NCBI GenBank assembly: GCA_031308135.1
Contig: JAHLJT010008756.1
Location: 71,645,821 to 71,709,820 of the forward strand
Direction of reading: 5' to 3'
From: Acheta domesticus
Lineage: Eukaryota > Arthropoda > Insecta > Orthoptera > Gryllidae
Length of the DNA stretch: 64,000 nucleotides
Positions 10,521-22,620 of this stretch are shown here, piece after piece. Within the stretch, counting starts at the first letter, position 1; the number at the start of each line of letters is the position of its first letter. The notes beneath the pieces are model-generated. The model saw only the letters and a list, made by a program, of their open reading frames with translations, did not search any database and was not told the origin of the DNA. A program made the translations under genes and the position numbers.

Positions 10521-13500
10521 GGACGTATTAGTGCTGGCGCCGTCTCTTATTTTTCGTTTCAATATTGCTTTATTTACCCTTGGTATTAAATAACTTTGTT
10601 TGCCCTTAACGTCATTTTTCTTATTTCCACTACTAAGACAGTTGCACAGCGAAAGACGATGTGCAACCGTCAGGACAAACATCGAAGTATGTGGCCTTGT
10701 GGGAATATACTTTTTATACTGTTCTCTTCTTCTTCCCCTTTAAGATATTTTGTTCACGTCGTTTTATCTTTTTTAAAATCTTCCTCTTTTAATGGCGTGC
10801 AACAATTTACATATCGCAGTCCGATGTGGTGTGCATCTACAGGGCAAAATAATAAGGCAGCGTGTAAGAGAGTGAAAAGTCGAACTTCGTAAATCAGTGA
10901 CTCGTAATGTACTCATTTTAAAACCTACTTTTTCCATGCATGATTGCATGTTTCGGAGATTTTTCTGACAAATTTGTCCACCTTCATGCGCAATGCAAAT
11001 TGATACGTTTCCCCAAATAATATGACATAATTGGACTTTTTTAGGTTTTGCATAAATTATTTTAGAATTAAGAAGAATACACACATACGATGTTCTTAGA
11101 ATATGTTAACGGACAAGCTTCTTTCATTGTCAAGCTTGTATTTCTCCTGCAGATTGTACTTCTCCACCCATACGTCACACAGTTTTTACTGTTCATTGAC
11201 AAAATAAGTCAAATCAAAGCTGCACATTCTAAAATGCTGGGAAAACTAAAAGCAAAGTAACTACGAAAAGACTTCCATTTCGTTGCGAGAACTACGTCTC
11301 TGCAAATTGCTCCAAAATTTCTTCGTACAATGGCATATCACAATATGACGAGAAAATTCCATGGCATTCTCTTGGTACTTCCCCGTAAGTTGCGAACAGC
11401 GTGTTGTGTTACGTAATCGCGATATACATATTTGCTGTTTTATATTCTATTATATCAATCAATATTACTTTACATTTGGGAAATTATTTACCCATTATAT
11501 ACAATGGCGCACCGAAGACAGGGCTCACGGGATTTCCGTTTTCCCAGAAGCCAATGACACATATTCAAAAATATAGGTGGCTTGTACTATTTTTCGAAAG
11601 TCAATATATACATTGTTAACAGCATAAATATTAACTACAAGTGAATAAAAAAACATTTTAAATTCAGCGTTAATGAAAAATTATTTATAAGAAAAACATG
11701 AAGTCCGCTAGACACTACGCCTGTAAACCCCTGCCTAGAGAAAAATTCTGTGTGCGCATTTGATTACAGATTTTTTTTAAATTACTATGAGTATGTATTT
11801 TGATAAAAAATCTAAGTGTACGTGTACTTACTCCTAAAACAACTTCATTCACAGTTAGTTATAATTAATAAAATAAATACGCATTGGAGAGCCACACATC
11901 TCGTAAACATCTCAACCGAATTCAAATGATTAGTTTATCGCTTTCGCAAAGGTTACTTCAAAAGTAGTTGGTGGGCGTGCATTACCAAGTGGTGTCCAAT
12001 TTATATGATGCACACACCCTTCACTTACGTCAGATTTCCAAGTGGCCATCACAGGAGTGTTGAGCACGTGACGTTAAAGAATTATCATTTCTCTTAAGAC
12101 TGTCAAGTGCGCGAAGACAGTTGAAAGGCGCCAACTCATGAAACTTTAGAATTTGAATTGCCCAATTGGGAAATAAACTATTTCGAGTTAGAGAAGTTAT
12201 GCAATAGATATATGTCGGTAGAACGTTCGTTTACACGACATTCTGAAATGTGTGGATGAGCTAAGTAAACAGAAAGTATTGTTTGACCAAAATCTGCAAA
12301 TAGGAGGTGTTGTCTTGTTGTGATTGGATAAGAACTATATTTTGTTTCTATAGCCACAATTATTGCATTGAAGGCTTCTAGTAAGGCCCCATATTTAGCA
12401 ACAGTATCTCCAAGGATTTCAAAGGAATTAGGGGAAATACGCAGACGATGTCAAGACTAGAAAGTAGTGTTGACTACCCCCACAATAAACGGTAGGTGTT
12501 TGCTAGAAGATTCTATACCAACTGAACAGTACGCTCATTTGTTCTATGCGACCACGCAGAAAGACATCCGGTGTCAGACGAAGAGAAGTTGTCGTGAACT
12601 TTAACCATGCTTCTCCCTAAATAGAGATTTTGGAAGGGAATCACCTAATCAAGATGACCAGAAGGTAACCTTTACATAGACCAATGTCAATCTAACACTG
12701 GCAAGAGATGAGACTTAAAACAATTTCAGTTCTTTATAATCCTCTTTGAAATAGAGACACATACTTATGGATGATTTGTCACAAAGAGTTTATCAGAATG
12801 TAAGCAAGCTATCTATTAATGTTCACTGGGTCAGAAAGCGACCCATTTCGCGATTTCATGAATGAACGTCGCCGCATAAAACTACTAGTAATTCAAGCGA
12901 TATCTAACATTGTACAACGTAGCTTAGATCATACAACTTTAATCCAAAATCCATCATACCAAAAAATATGCGGTCACTGGGACATAAATTCATCCTTTTG
13001 GTACTTCGCGCTCATACAAAAGGAGCGTTGAAACATTAAGCAATCTCTTGATGTGACATTAAGGATCTTTAAGTCATATCATAAAAGCAAATGAGTAACT
13101 CGGCAATGTTGGTATTTTTCAAATGCAGTCATGTTGAATCTTATAAATATTTATCATATCACATATTCGTTAAAAACGAAGTTAAATACCATTCACTGCC
13201 GAAAAAGTGCAACAATATCGCAGACATTAGTTTTTTTGGCACACTAACTTTAAATATCGTGTCCAAGACACTTCAAACATGCCAGAGAATATACAGAACA
13301 CCACACGGGGTTCCTATTCTCTGGAAAGAAGTCTCCAGATGGTGTAGGTCTCTCGGCTGCAAGGATTTCCTCAAATTTTTCTATTCTTGGTAAAAAGGAG
13401 GAGGTGCTGGAGAGATTTGGACGACGAATTGAGACTCCGAAGATTGTTATGAACATAATTAATGTGGCTCAAGCCATACAACTGTTTTTATTTGGGCGCC

Positions 13501-15109
13501 TGCGTTATCAAATAAAATGAAGTTGTGACATCTTTTCCTTATTTTGTTTTATCGTGAGGCAATTCCTGACGCAGCAATATCTCACCTCCCAATCCTGAAG
13601 TAGCTGTAATTCTTTCGAATCCTCACTCAAAGTGTGTTACGTGTTGATGGACGTACCGAGATAACGCTTCTTTGAAAAAAGAGAGCTTCGAAAAAGTTAT
13701 TCAATACTCTCAACATCCATGTCCATAAAGATACGAGACATCGAGTACCTCCCACAAAACTGCTCTTTGGTTCAGAGCGATATTTCACCCACGTACGCAT
13801 TGGGAACATTCATTCCAGACTCGCCAATTGGGTCATAACAGTTATCGAAGGATGACGCAAGTCAAGATGAACATATATTAATAGCAAGTAAAATAGCATA
13901 CGAGGAAAAAATATTGGGGGCAAGAGCAATTACTTTGAGAAAATGGTATCACCCTCATTCCTGATGTAGACGATCATTGCGAGATAATAAAAATCACTAT
14001 CAAAATTAGTCTGCTCTCTTTCATTAACATTCGATTTATAACTCATCCGAAGTTTGCTGAGGTCTTTTATTGCATCTTACTAGTCGATACATTTGCACAT
14101 AAAATAAATTAGCCTAAATCTCCATTCCGTAATGGAGTAAAAAATATAAAGAAAGTGCAAAATGAAGGGCTGAATTTGCGTAAGAAATATTTGATCTATT
14201 AACTTGGATGAGCTTTAGATTAAGCTGGAAACATTGTATCTCAGCAAATAAAAATGGTTCGTCAGTCAATTCCTCACAAATCAAGAGCAGTCATATCTGG
14301 AAATGATCCATCGGGTCCAACCATGACCTTTCGGAAATATATACACACTTCATCAGAAACGCAGACCTTTGACTCTCGAACTGTTACAATATGCGATAAA
14401 ACATTGAAAATTACAAAATGAAAACATTTAAAATTACAAAATGGAATATGTGTACCCGGAAAGATTAGAACTGGCAAGAAACAACACTGGATTTAAATAA
14501 TGTTAACAACAATAACAAGTCTCATTGAAAATTAGAAGTGTCTCTACTTCTAGTGAGTTCACCGTTCTCAGAATATTCTAAAATTTCTTTGATAAGAACC
14601 TCTCCCCTACCCTAGATGTAGAAAAATATTTTTATCATTTTTTCCAATACTTGAGTGGGCCGTTTTTACAATCAGTTAAAACTACTTACTGATATTCTTT
14701 AACATTAACAGGCCCAACTTTAAAAAAACACCATAATTCACAATACACTACAATTCATGGATAAAGATACTATAATTTTCAAATATATTTTTCAATTCCT
14801 TCAAATGACCTTCATTACAAAAAACACCATACGACCACCAGTAAGGCAATTTGAATATCCAAGATGCATGAAAACAAGTCGCTTGTTATTCTCTTGGCTA
14901 CTTTTAGATCGTTAATTCTAAAGAGTAACACACATCCAGTATGATACCAGCTATTACAAAATAATTAAACTGCCAGAAATGTCTGGTCCCCTTTGTCAAA
15001 CCCCAAGGCCAAACAGCTGGTGCGATCCAGCTCCTGGCTAGACCTGCTCAAAACCTGCTCCAGACCAGGTCGGCAGCGCTCAAAATCTTTCTTTGTATTC
15101 CATACGCAC
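10521..15109. other. AT-rich intergenic DNA, no gene recognised
   Basis: About 4.6 kb without a supported gene or transposon end. Frames of 60 to 103 codons overlap one another on both strands and contain no recognisable domain. I searched for SINE boxes, terminal repeats and reverse transcriptase motifs and saw none; an old, highly diverged insertion could still be hidden. Confidence 0.5.
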
Positions 15110-15370
15110 GGCCACTCCGAGGCATCGCCATCTCCGAGAGGTGGCGTGCAAATTACATCGGCTCCAACGGAGTGGCTGGGCGGCGCGTCGGGGCGGGTCG
15201 GTCCAGATCCAGTTCAGACGGCCGTCTAGACGACCTCCAGACGCAGGCGCCCCGCCACGCGCCGACGTGTGGTTCAAGGGGAAGGGGGGGGGGCAGGCAC
15301 CGGCGCTGTGGAGACGATGCACGAGGCCTATGCACTCGGCGCGTGCCTCAGTCACATTAGCGGCGTGACG
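15110..15370. other. GC-rich, CpG-containing island
   Basis: A GC-rich block with runs such as GGGCGGCGCGTCGGGGCGGG and CGCCCCGCCACGCGCCGACG. Five frames of 60 to 91 codons overlap on both strands, which points to composition rather than coding. A nine-G run lies near 15288. Just downstream at 15385 is GATAAAAAG, a poor TATA match. No gene can be assigned; it may mark an unseen promoter or exon. Confidence 0.4.
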
Positions 15371-16604
15371 CGTGTTTAATCGCAGAGATAAAAAGCGGAG
15401 GACGCATTATTTACGACAATGGCGCAACTAGGATTTTTCTTTGTTTTATTATCTCTCAATTTTTTTATTTGTTGATTTATAGCTATTCTATGGTCACAGC
15501 GTAAAAGTTAGTAAGTCAAAAATCATTTGGACAAAACAAGGGTTAAATATTATTGAGCCAACGCTTCTTCCTATGCTCAACGCTATTTCCCAACGCTTTT
15601 TTGTCGTTAAGGAGGCAACATTTGAATTCGGTCATTTTCCTAAAATAAAATATAGATACTTAACTTGTAATTTCAGTACTTAACCCACTTTTGCCAAAAA
15701 TTGACTTAAGAACTTTACCCCGTGACCACTTTTTTTTACAACACATTGAATGATTCGAAATTACAGAAAATTAGCCAAAACTATATTTATCAATATGGGT
15801 AATCGATTTCTGGGAGCGAGGTTTACTGAAGACACGTGAGCCTCCCCCCCCCGGTCCGCCATTTTTTTAAAAATTAATATGATGTGTATCTTGACTTTTT
15901 AGATTTAAATATAGTCAGATCAGTGAATGATCTGCCAGGTGCTTCGTATTCTCAACATAATTACCTAGATAAATGACAAATGTTGAACAACTTCGACATG
16001 CATGTTGAATATGTTGGTGCGGTTGTATCTCGTGATAGCGAGTAAAAAGGCAAAACATAATTCGGACCCTGAAAGTATTTCATTTACGTTTCGGATACCC
16101 CTCAATAAATTTGATGAAAGAAAATATCAATGTTTAGAATGTCAAATTTCTTCTTTGTATGACATCAGCTCGGAATTACTGGGAATACTCCTTTTGAATT
16201 TAATGTGATCAATATACGACATGCTTTGAATAAATTGAGTAAGATTACACGAACTAAATATAGAATACTATTTTTTCCAAAAAAATATTTATTTTTTTAT
16301 TAAATTTACTTTAAAATAGTATTGTATTGTCTGATTTTAAACAAGGTCTGTATACTTTTACAATTATAAAGAGATAACACATGTGAACCTTCTCCTTGAA
16401 ATTTTGTCACAGCCACCAGCAAATCAGTAACGAGCAAAACCAGTCGGTTCGTAATTTTCTTCAGGATACGCGTTCGTAGTTGTTTGTATCCTGAAGGCGA
16501 GCGCGGCGCGTCTCCATGTTGCGGATAGTCCTCTAGGTATCCACGGCTGACAAATGCAAGCACAGTAAGGGTTGAAGGGAGGGGGAGATGGTCACTTAGC
16601 ATTG
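15371..16604. other. AT-rich intergenic DNA, no gene recognised
   Basis: Mostly AT-rich. A 104-codon minus-strand frame at 16306-16620 has a mixed amino-acid composition but matches no family I recognise, and it runs into the inverted repeat next to it. A ten-C run lies near 15846. Confidence 0.45.
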
Positions 16605-16607
16605 CGA

Positions 16608-16720
16608 CATCGATGCCCAAGCTTTTAAAATATCGATATATTCAATATACCGATATAAAATTTCGATATATTTAACATCGATTCATTGAAGCCGAAGCTT
16701 TTTTAACATCGATGTTCAGA
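16608..16720. repeat. Inverted repeat with clustered TATCGATA motifs
   Basis: The outer arms pair ACATCGATGCCCAAGCTTTT with AAGCTTTTTTAACATCGATG across about 110 bp. Between them lie one exact TATCGATA and several near matches (ACCGATAT, TTCGATAT, CATCGATT). It looks like a very short MITE, but no target duplication is evident. Confidence 0.55.
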
Positions 16721-17439
16721 ATTCTATGATTTTGTTTCATATTTTATTTTTCAATTAAAAATATAATACAAAACTACAATAATTTTCACGTATCCGTACT
16801 TTGAACAACCTTCAGACCGAAGTCACCAAGAGTGAAAAATAAGTTAGTCCAATTTTTTTAATAAATGTAGTGAATTATTATTGCAACATCCAATGTAATA
16901 ATAAATTATTGTAAATTGTTCTGCAATTTTTTGATATTGTTTTGTCCACCAAACCGCAATTTTAATTTAATAAATACGACAACCGTGACATGAGCCCCGC
17001 CCCCTCGCATGTGAACACAGATTTCAGAGATTATAAACATCCGTTACAAACATCTATGTTTAAAAACCATCAAAAGTTTTAGGCCGATGAATTTTCAAGA
17101 ACATCAGAAGGTTGAGACTCCTCCTATCCATTAGGATATTTTTTTTTGCGATTTTACCGCTGATATATTAGTGGCGTAACCGAGCCAATTTGAGGGGAAG
17201 GCTGCCCCTGGGGGCACATTTAGAAGAGTTTTAAAAAGCTCCTTAGGGTACGATACACTGAGGTAGGCAATCATTCATTACGTAACTGAGACTATTCCCA
17301 ACACTAGAAGCGCCCAGACCTTCCTCGCCAGTGCCAATCTACCTTTCCAGTGCTTCCTTTGAGGAGCGATGACTCCCTTCAACCGTTCCGCAAGTATTAC
17401 CACCCATATCACCCCCTTCACCATTTGTTCTCAAGATAT
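16721..17439. other. Intergenic DNA, no gene recognised
   Basis: AT-rich DNA with a short GC-rich patch around 16985-17020. I recognise no gene, RNA or transposon end. Confidence 0.5.
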
Positions 17440-17890
17440 TTTTTTTTAATTTTATTTATTTATTTTACGTCAAAAACAGTTAAAACTGCCAGTGACGTGC
17501 TACGAAGAGAAGTGAATTCTTTCGTTTTCTTAATTCTTGGATCCCTACCCTAAACCATATGCAAGATGAATTCCGAATCCAAAAAGAAATGAGCGTTGTG
17601 GGCAAGAATTGTTAACAAAATATTCGTTACGATGTAATAAAATCTACTTTCAAGGGCAAATTTACTAAAAATTGGGCTCATCGTGACCTTCGTGAAGGAA
17701 TAAACTTCCTTCCGCGACATCATGGAGAACGATAATTTGTATAACTATATTTCCCATTGAACTCTGGAAGACTTGCACAGATAATGATGTTACATTTATG
17801 TCCAGAAGCAAAAGAAGGGGCCATCTCAGCATTCGCTCAAAGGAACAGGGAAACTTGACGAAAAACCTGATCAAGATGGGGAATCTTTCT
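17440..17890. repeat. Half-copy of the long-inverted-repeat family at 42.1-43.1 kb
   Basis: This sequence matches both arms of the element at 42110-43100: it is the reverse complement of the left arm (for example ACGTCAAAAACAGTTAAAAC here, and CTGATCAAGATGGG facing CCATCTCGATCAG there) and is collinear with the right arm (GGGCAAGAATTG, ATGTAATAAAA, ATAACTAT). Only one arm is present, so it is a solo half. The 116- and 83-codon frames across 17665-18049 run through it in opposite directions and are not accepted as genes. Confidence 0.75.
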
Positions 17891-18579
17891 TCGCAGTTAA
17901 AGCACCTCCTTCCCCAAGACCCCACTAGTTCACTCCTTAGTTTCCATTTTACGCTTTCATTTACCTTGTCTTCGGTGTCCGTACATTGGAAGCAAGGCGG
18001 GTACGAGGCGTACATTGTTTTGGAGTTGATGTGGTTGTTTTGGGGATAAAACTAATTTCCTTCTCTGAAAATACAATTTATGAAAAAAGCGACAAAATGT
18101 ATCAACGAACAATTCTAGATTTTAAGGATATATCTTATAACAATACATTAGAAGCTTAGTAGCAGAAATGTCACGTATTGACTTTTCTGTTTACATCGAT
18201 GTCTCATTCGACTCGAAAGATTGTTTTAAAATATTATTTAAATTACCACGGATTTTCGTTTAGGAAGTTGTTCGCCCTTTCTATTCAAACAAATTTCGTG
18301 ATATTTTTCTTCAAATGAAACGTAGTGGGACATTAATGTTATTATTTATCTTAAAGTTAATGGAATAATATCTTAAAGTTAATGGAATGAATGCTTATCT
18401 GCCGTCATTTACTCGTTATTCCGTTTTGTTGGGCAAATTGAGATCGATCTGTCGAAAGCAGTTGTTTCGTTTGACCCGAGCAGAGTATGAATTTGAGATT
18501 AGTTAGGGAAGCGAAGAAATAATATTTTCTTTTCTTTCTCGCATGCAACTTACCAAGTACAGAGAAAGAATTGTAATGC
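17891..18579. other. AT-rich intergenic DNA, no gene recognised
   Basis: No gene or element recognised, except a 22-bp tandem duplication at about 18349-18391 built on ATCTTAAAGTTAATGGAAT. Confidence 0.5.
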
Positions 18580-18940
18580 TACAGCAAAAAACGGCGATTT
18601 TTCGATATAAAAATTCGTACTGAAGGTTCCTGATTCGGAGAATGTGGATTCCGATAAGCACTAAATAACTTCCTCTAACGTTTTGTGTAGTCAGAATCCA
18701 AAGTTTTGGGGGTCCTTGATACCGAAAATTAGTTTATGGCAAAAGCCCTCTGCCTATCTGTCAACACTAGCGAATAAATCGTAAGCAGAATTATCACTAA
18801 AATTGATATTTCCGATATCGTTGGTGTCCAGACCCATTCAATTTCAAAAGGGTATTTTTATTTTGGGGGTATTTTACATGAAGCCCCAAAGACACTTGCA
18901 CTATTTTCTCAAAAAGGGATCCATTTTTTTTCTTTAATTC
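18580..18940 (+). repeat. Interspersed repeat family A, copy 2
   Basis: Aligns with the minus strand of 24420-24780 over the whole length: CAGCAAAAAACGGC, AAAATTCGTA, GAAGGTTCCTGAT, TAACTTCCTC, GTAGTCAGAATCCA, TTGATACCGAAAAT and AAATTGATATTTCC. It also aligns more loosely with 8220-8520. It is non-coding, and its ends are not sharp. Confidence 0.8.
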
Positions 18941-20279
18941 TCAGGTAGAGGAAAGTATGTTTATAAAATTGGCAAAGTAAGATTTACAAGTTATGCGAGA
19001 GAGAAATTGTTATTGTAGGACTACTAGTTATATTCTGTGGGGAGGTTGACTCAAGAGTACCCCTCGCGTCAAGCGTTTAATACATCACTAAAACAATGCT
19101 CCCCAGCCGATACATTCACTTTTTTTCCAGTGATCATTATCATGTGCTTTCATCGGCCAGCTGATTATTATACATGTATATTCCATTGATTTCGTCATGT
19201 TGCTATTCATCCATTATCATTGGAAACAACACAGTATAAATATCAGCATGTGAACATTTCTAAGGTAATTCTCAGCGCTTCTTCTAGAAGAGTTTTTAAG
19301 TGTGTTGGACGTAATGAAACACTGTACCCAAGTGTTGTGTAATTAATAAATTATTCCTCTTGTATTAATTTGTATTTCAATAAAAATGCCAACGGATCGT
19401 TAATGCGAATGTCAGTAAAGTCTTCGAAACGCAATATTTGTCTTGTCCCGTCGCAATATATTGACTTGAACCGTCTTTAGTTGCGAAGATTTCTTTTTTG
19501 AATACAGCCTCACGTGCTCAACAAAAACACTTAACACACTGCTAAATAACTAACGAATAACACTATGTACTTTTAGCCGATTATGTAGATTTACTTCAGC
19601 GTACATGAAATACAAAGTACAGTAGGAACTGTGGCGGTTGAGCTGACAATCACTTCGGAAACCGGGAACTTTATGAGTTCAATTAATTAATGCCTTTTTT
19701 CGTGGTGGGGCTTCAGTACTTCAGTACTCAGTACTTCAAACCTGCTCTTCCGCCTGACCATACAAACTCCGCTACGCTCCTTTCACGCACTAGCAGAAAA
19801 ATGAGGAATCATTCGGGCGACGAAACTGATGATTTTAATTTTGTTCATAGGCTTATTTTACGCTTGACAATCTTTTACATGCTGTACATCTACAACACGG
19901 GACAGCCGGTTTTACTTCCTCTCCGAAGGAAGGCGTACGAAGGATGTTTTCGCCCTTGAAAATCCACAGTTTCGTTCGGGTTTACACCCGCGTACTTTGA
20001 TAAAACAGTCCGATACGTTAATCGATACGCCACCGAAGCCACCACAGTGTAAGTGGGTTTGTAGATTTGACGTTCGAGCTAACTACAACAATGTTTCCAT
20101 ATTTTCGTAATATTGCTAAGCAATGTAATGGAAATAACATTATCATAACGAAAATAATACTTTAGTTGAGTGACTACATTCAAACAATGAGGCTTATATT
20201 GACGGTGATGACGATGACAATAAAGAGAGACCTGTAAAAATCCAAAGGAAAACAACAGTTGTGAATATTCTCTCATTTC
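18941..20279. other. AT-rich intergenic DNA, no gene recognised
   Basis: No supported gene. A tiny direct repeat of CAGTACT lies at 19713-19735. An 89-codon plus-strand frame at 19690-19959 has no recognisable domain. Confidence 0.5.
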
Positions 20280-20524
20280 TCGCACGCTTGTGGTACATTA
20301 CAAACTGAATGTTTGAACCCTTCTGGACTACTACAACTTTCAAAGTTTATTTTCGGATTCGATTGACTTCTCCAGAGAGCAAGACGTGGGTGCAGTCCAC
20401 CCTGCCAATAACATCGCCTTTCGCGAAATCCGATCGAGAGTAGCTCGCCTTCAGTTAATGGAGTCTCTATTGCATTTGAAGAAATACAATTTCCTATTTC
20501 CTCGAATATGCTTCTTAAACGCAA
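20280..20524 (-). pseudogene. Decayed PIF/Harbinger-type transposase fragment, putative
   Basis: On the minus strand, one frame (around 20370-20437) reads a segment ending VIGRVDCTHV, resembling the first catalytic block of Harbinger/HARBI1 transposases (VIGxxDGTHV). A second frame, immediately downstream at about 20285-20345, reads EGFKHSVCNV, resembling the block that normally follows (KGFHSxNVQ). The two blocks are in the right order and close together but in different frames, and the first frame hits a stop soon after. Both features fit a frameshifted, dead transposase. HARBI1-type enzymes cut and paste DNA using a DDE triad; only the first Asp region is visible. Profile comparison is needed because each match is short. 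Confidence 0.45.
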
Positions 20525-22030
20525 TAAAAATAAATTAATTTAGATCAAAAAATATATTCAATATTGCATCTCTCGATTTCAATGCGCTTCAGTTCAGCTA
20601 AGTTACTAAGTAAGAAGTCTAACTCCCATTTCATAACATTCGGAATTTTCAGAAAGTAATATACTAACTCAAGTTGGTCGACACTACGGAATTTCATGCA
20701 ACAAATGTTCCTCAAAAGACCATTGATAACTATAAATATCTCCTCGCGCGTCCTTATACAAAACACGGGACTTTGTTCCCCGGGCTACGTGCGTCTTGCC
20801 ATTCAAAGCCCCGCAAGATGAAGAGGGCAAATACAAGCAGCAAACTGTTTGCCAAGTCCACTCTACTCCACCCACTCCACAAAGCGGCATGACGTAATTC
20901 TTGACCCACACCTCATGTTTAGTCAAAGATTCACTATTCTCACGGTCGTGGAACAGGATCTTGAAAGTGAAAGTAAACGTTGTCTACTCGTTATTTATCC
21001 AGTCACCCCAATATAAGTAACCTTTTTCCATTCGAATTTGCATCAGGTGAAGTACTGTACTCCCATTGCTGTAACGAGCAGATTATAAAATAGCGTTCGT
21101 TATCAGATTCGTCACCGCAAGATAGATTCACCCTAAAAAAACTCGATAGGTAAAATAGCAACTCCTGGTAACCAAGAAAGTTCTGAGTACAATTCCATCA
21201 ATTACAGAATGACAGTAATGAAGTCACTAGGCCAAATTACTCGTCCCGTATCTTATCGGAGGGAAGAACTGTCTGCACTGAAGCTCTATCGGTCAATGTC
21301 TTACGGTCCTCTCCCACGCAATCTCAATTCCCTCGCGAGCTCATTACTCTGAGCTAATCCACACAAAACTCATTCAATCAAATGCGAAACTGCTGGGCAT
21401 CAGAGTTTGATTTGTTTGCACTATGTCAACGAATTCTTGCAGAAACTGGGATTAAAATAAACAGAAATATGAGCTTCAATGCTAAAACGAGATTATAAAC
21501 GAAACATGCGTGATCATATTTAAAATTCCGACTGAATCACGAATTCCTTCCAGGGCACGTCAAGCGGAACCTGGACTGCTTATTTGCTGACCTGCTTGAA
21601 AAGCGTAATTTGATATCTGTAAACACAAGTACACCAAGAACAGGTAGGGAAACGTACTCTTCGTAGACGGTTAATGGCGTCCTCGCATGCTGCTGGATGT
21701 TTGTCCTTACGTGCGCGCACTACGTCGCACTGGACACGTTCAGAATGAAAGAAAAAGTCAGTAAGTCAATAGTGTAACGTAAATGGTGTTGCATTCACTA
21801 TTTCATCAATTACAAGTGTTGCTGGTAGGTTAAATGTAACAAAGTCAATGTGGGTCAAAAAATGCAAAGAAAATAAGAAAATTTACTTATTGTTTTGTAA
21901 ATCACAAAAGTCTCAAGTTAAGCCACTTGATTAGACCATGAGATTATAATTAATTTTTGAGTATAAGTCTTAATATCTTGTTTTTAAACGTAACCGAGAT
22001 TAATATTATACACTTTTAATAATCGCCAAA
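20525..22030. other. Intergenic DNA, no gene recognised
   Basis: AT-rich sequence with a few mixed-composition stretches, for example 20770-20900. Overlapping frames on both strands (72, 73 and 80 codons) show no domain. No RNA gene or repeat boundary was found. Confidence 0.5.
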
Positions 22031-22039
22031 TTGATCCCA

Positions 22040-22140
22040 AAGCTACGGCTAGAATTAAGATTAGGCCTAGGGATACGCCAAAGCTAGAGCCAGAATTAGG
22101 GCTAAATCCCGACCTAGGGCTAGAGCTAGGGTAATTAGGG
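22040..22140. repeat. Degenerate GCTAGAGCTAGGG-type simple repeat
   Basis: A low-complexity stretch built from loose copies of GCTAGAG, CTAGGG and TTAGGG. It grades directly into the G-rich block that follows, suggesting one low-complexity domain. Confidence 0.7.
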
Positions 22141-22620
22141 AGAGAATTGGGCTTTAGGGTGAGAGGGACAGGCTGTCAGCGAAGGTAACTGTGGGGGCGG
22201 GGTGCGGGCGATGGTGGCGGCAGCGAAGGCGAGGGGATGACGCCAGTGGAACGTCGGGTGACGGGTCGACAAGAGAGCAAAGGGAAATACCAGGGGTGAG
22301 GGTGCCGGCGGCACGTGCGGCGGTGAGGGCGAGAGTTCGAGGGTGAGGGCGAGAGCTGGTACGAGAGTGGCGCGGGCGAGGAGCTGTGGCAGGGACGTCG
22401 GGACGGGTCGGAACGGGGGCGGTGGGAACTGACGTCGCCAGTCAGCAGAACGCGGCGTGGCCACTGCCGCCGGGCGCGCTCTCGCCACGTGCAGGGCTCC
22501 CACGTGCGTCGCCGTCTACGCAGCACGCGCACGAGGTGACCCGCCACTACGTCGCCACACCACGCACTGGACAAGTCTTGTTCAGCGCGTAGACAGCGGG
22601 CGGTCAGGGCTTTCATGGCC
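22141..22620. repeat. G-rich hexamer-like block and GC island
   Basis: The first part of this block is built from degenerate units such as GGTGAGGGCGAGAG and GAGGGTGAGGGCGAG. It then becomes a CpG-rich segment at about 22420-22590. Long frames (122 and 148 codons on minus, 68 on plus) are open in several registers, so they are composition artefacts. The same kind of block, as its complement (CTCGCCCTCACC), occurs at 59680-60340. No TATA box is visible. Confidence 0.65.

Noticed and set aside
22040..22140. Interstitial telomeric repeat
   Set aside because: The units are loose mixtures of GCTAGAG and TTAGGG, not a regular TTAGG or TTAGGG array.
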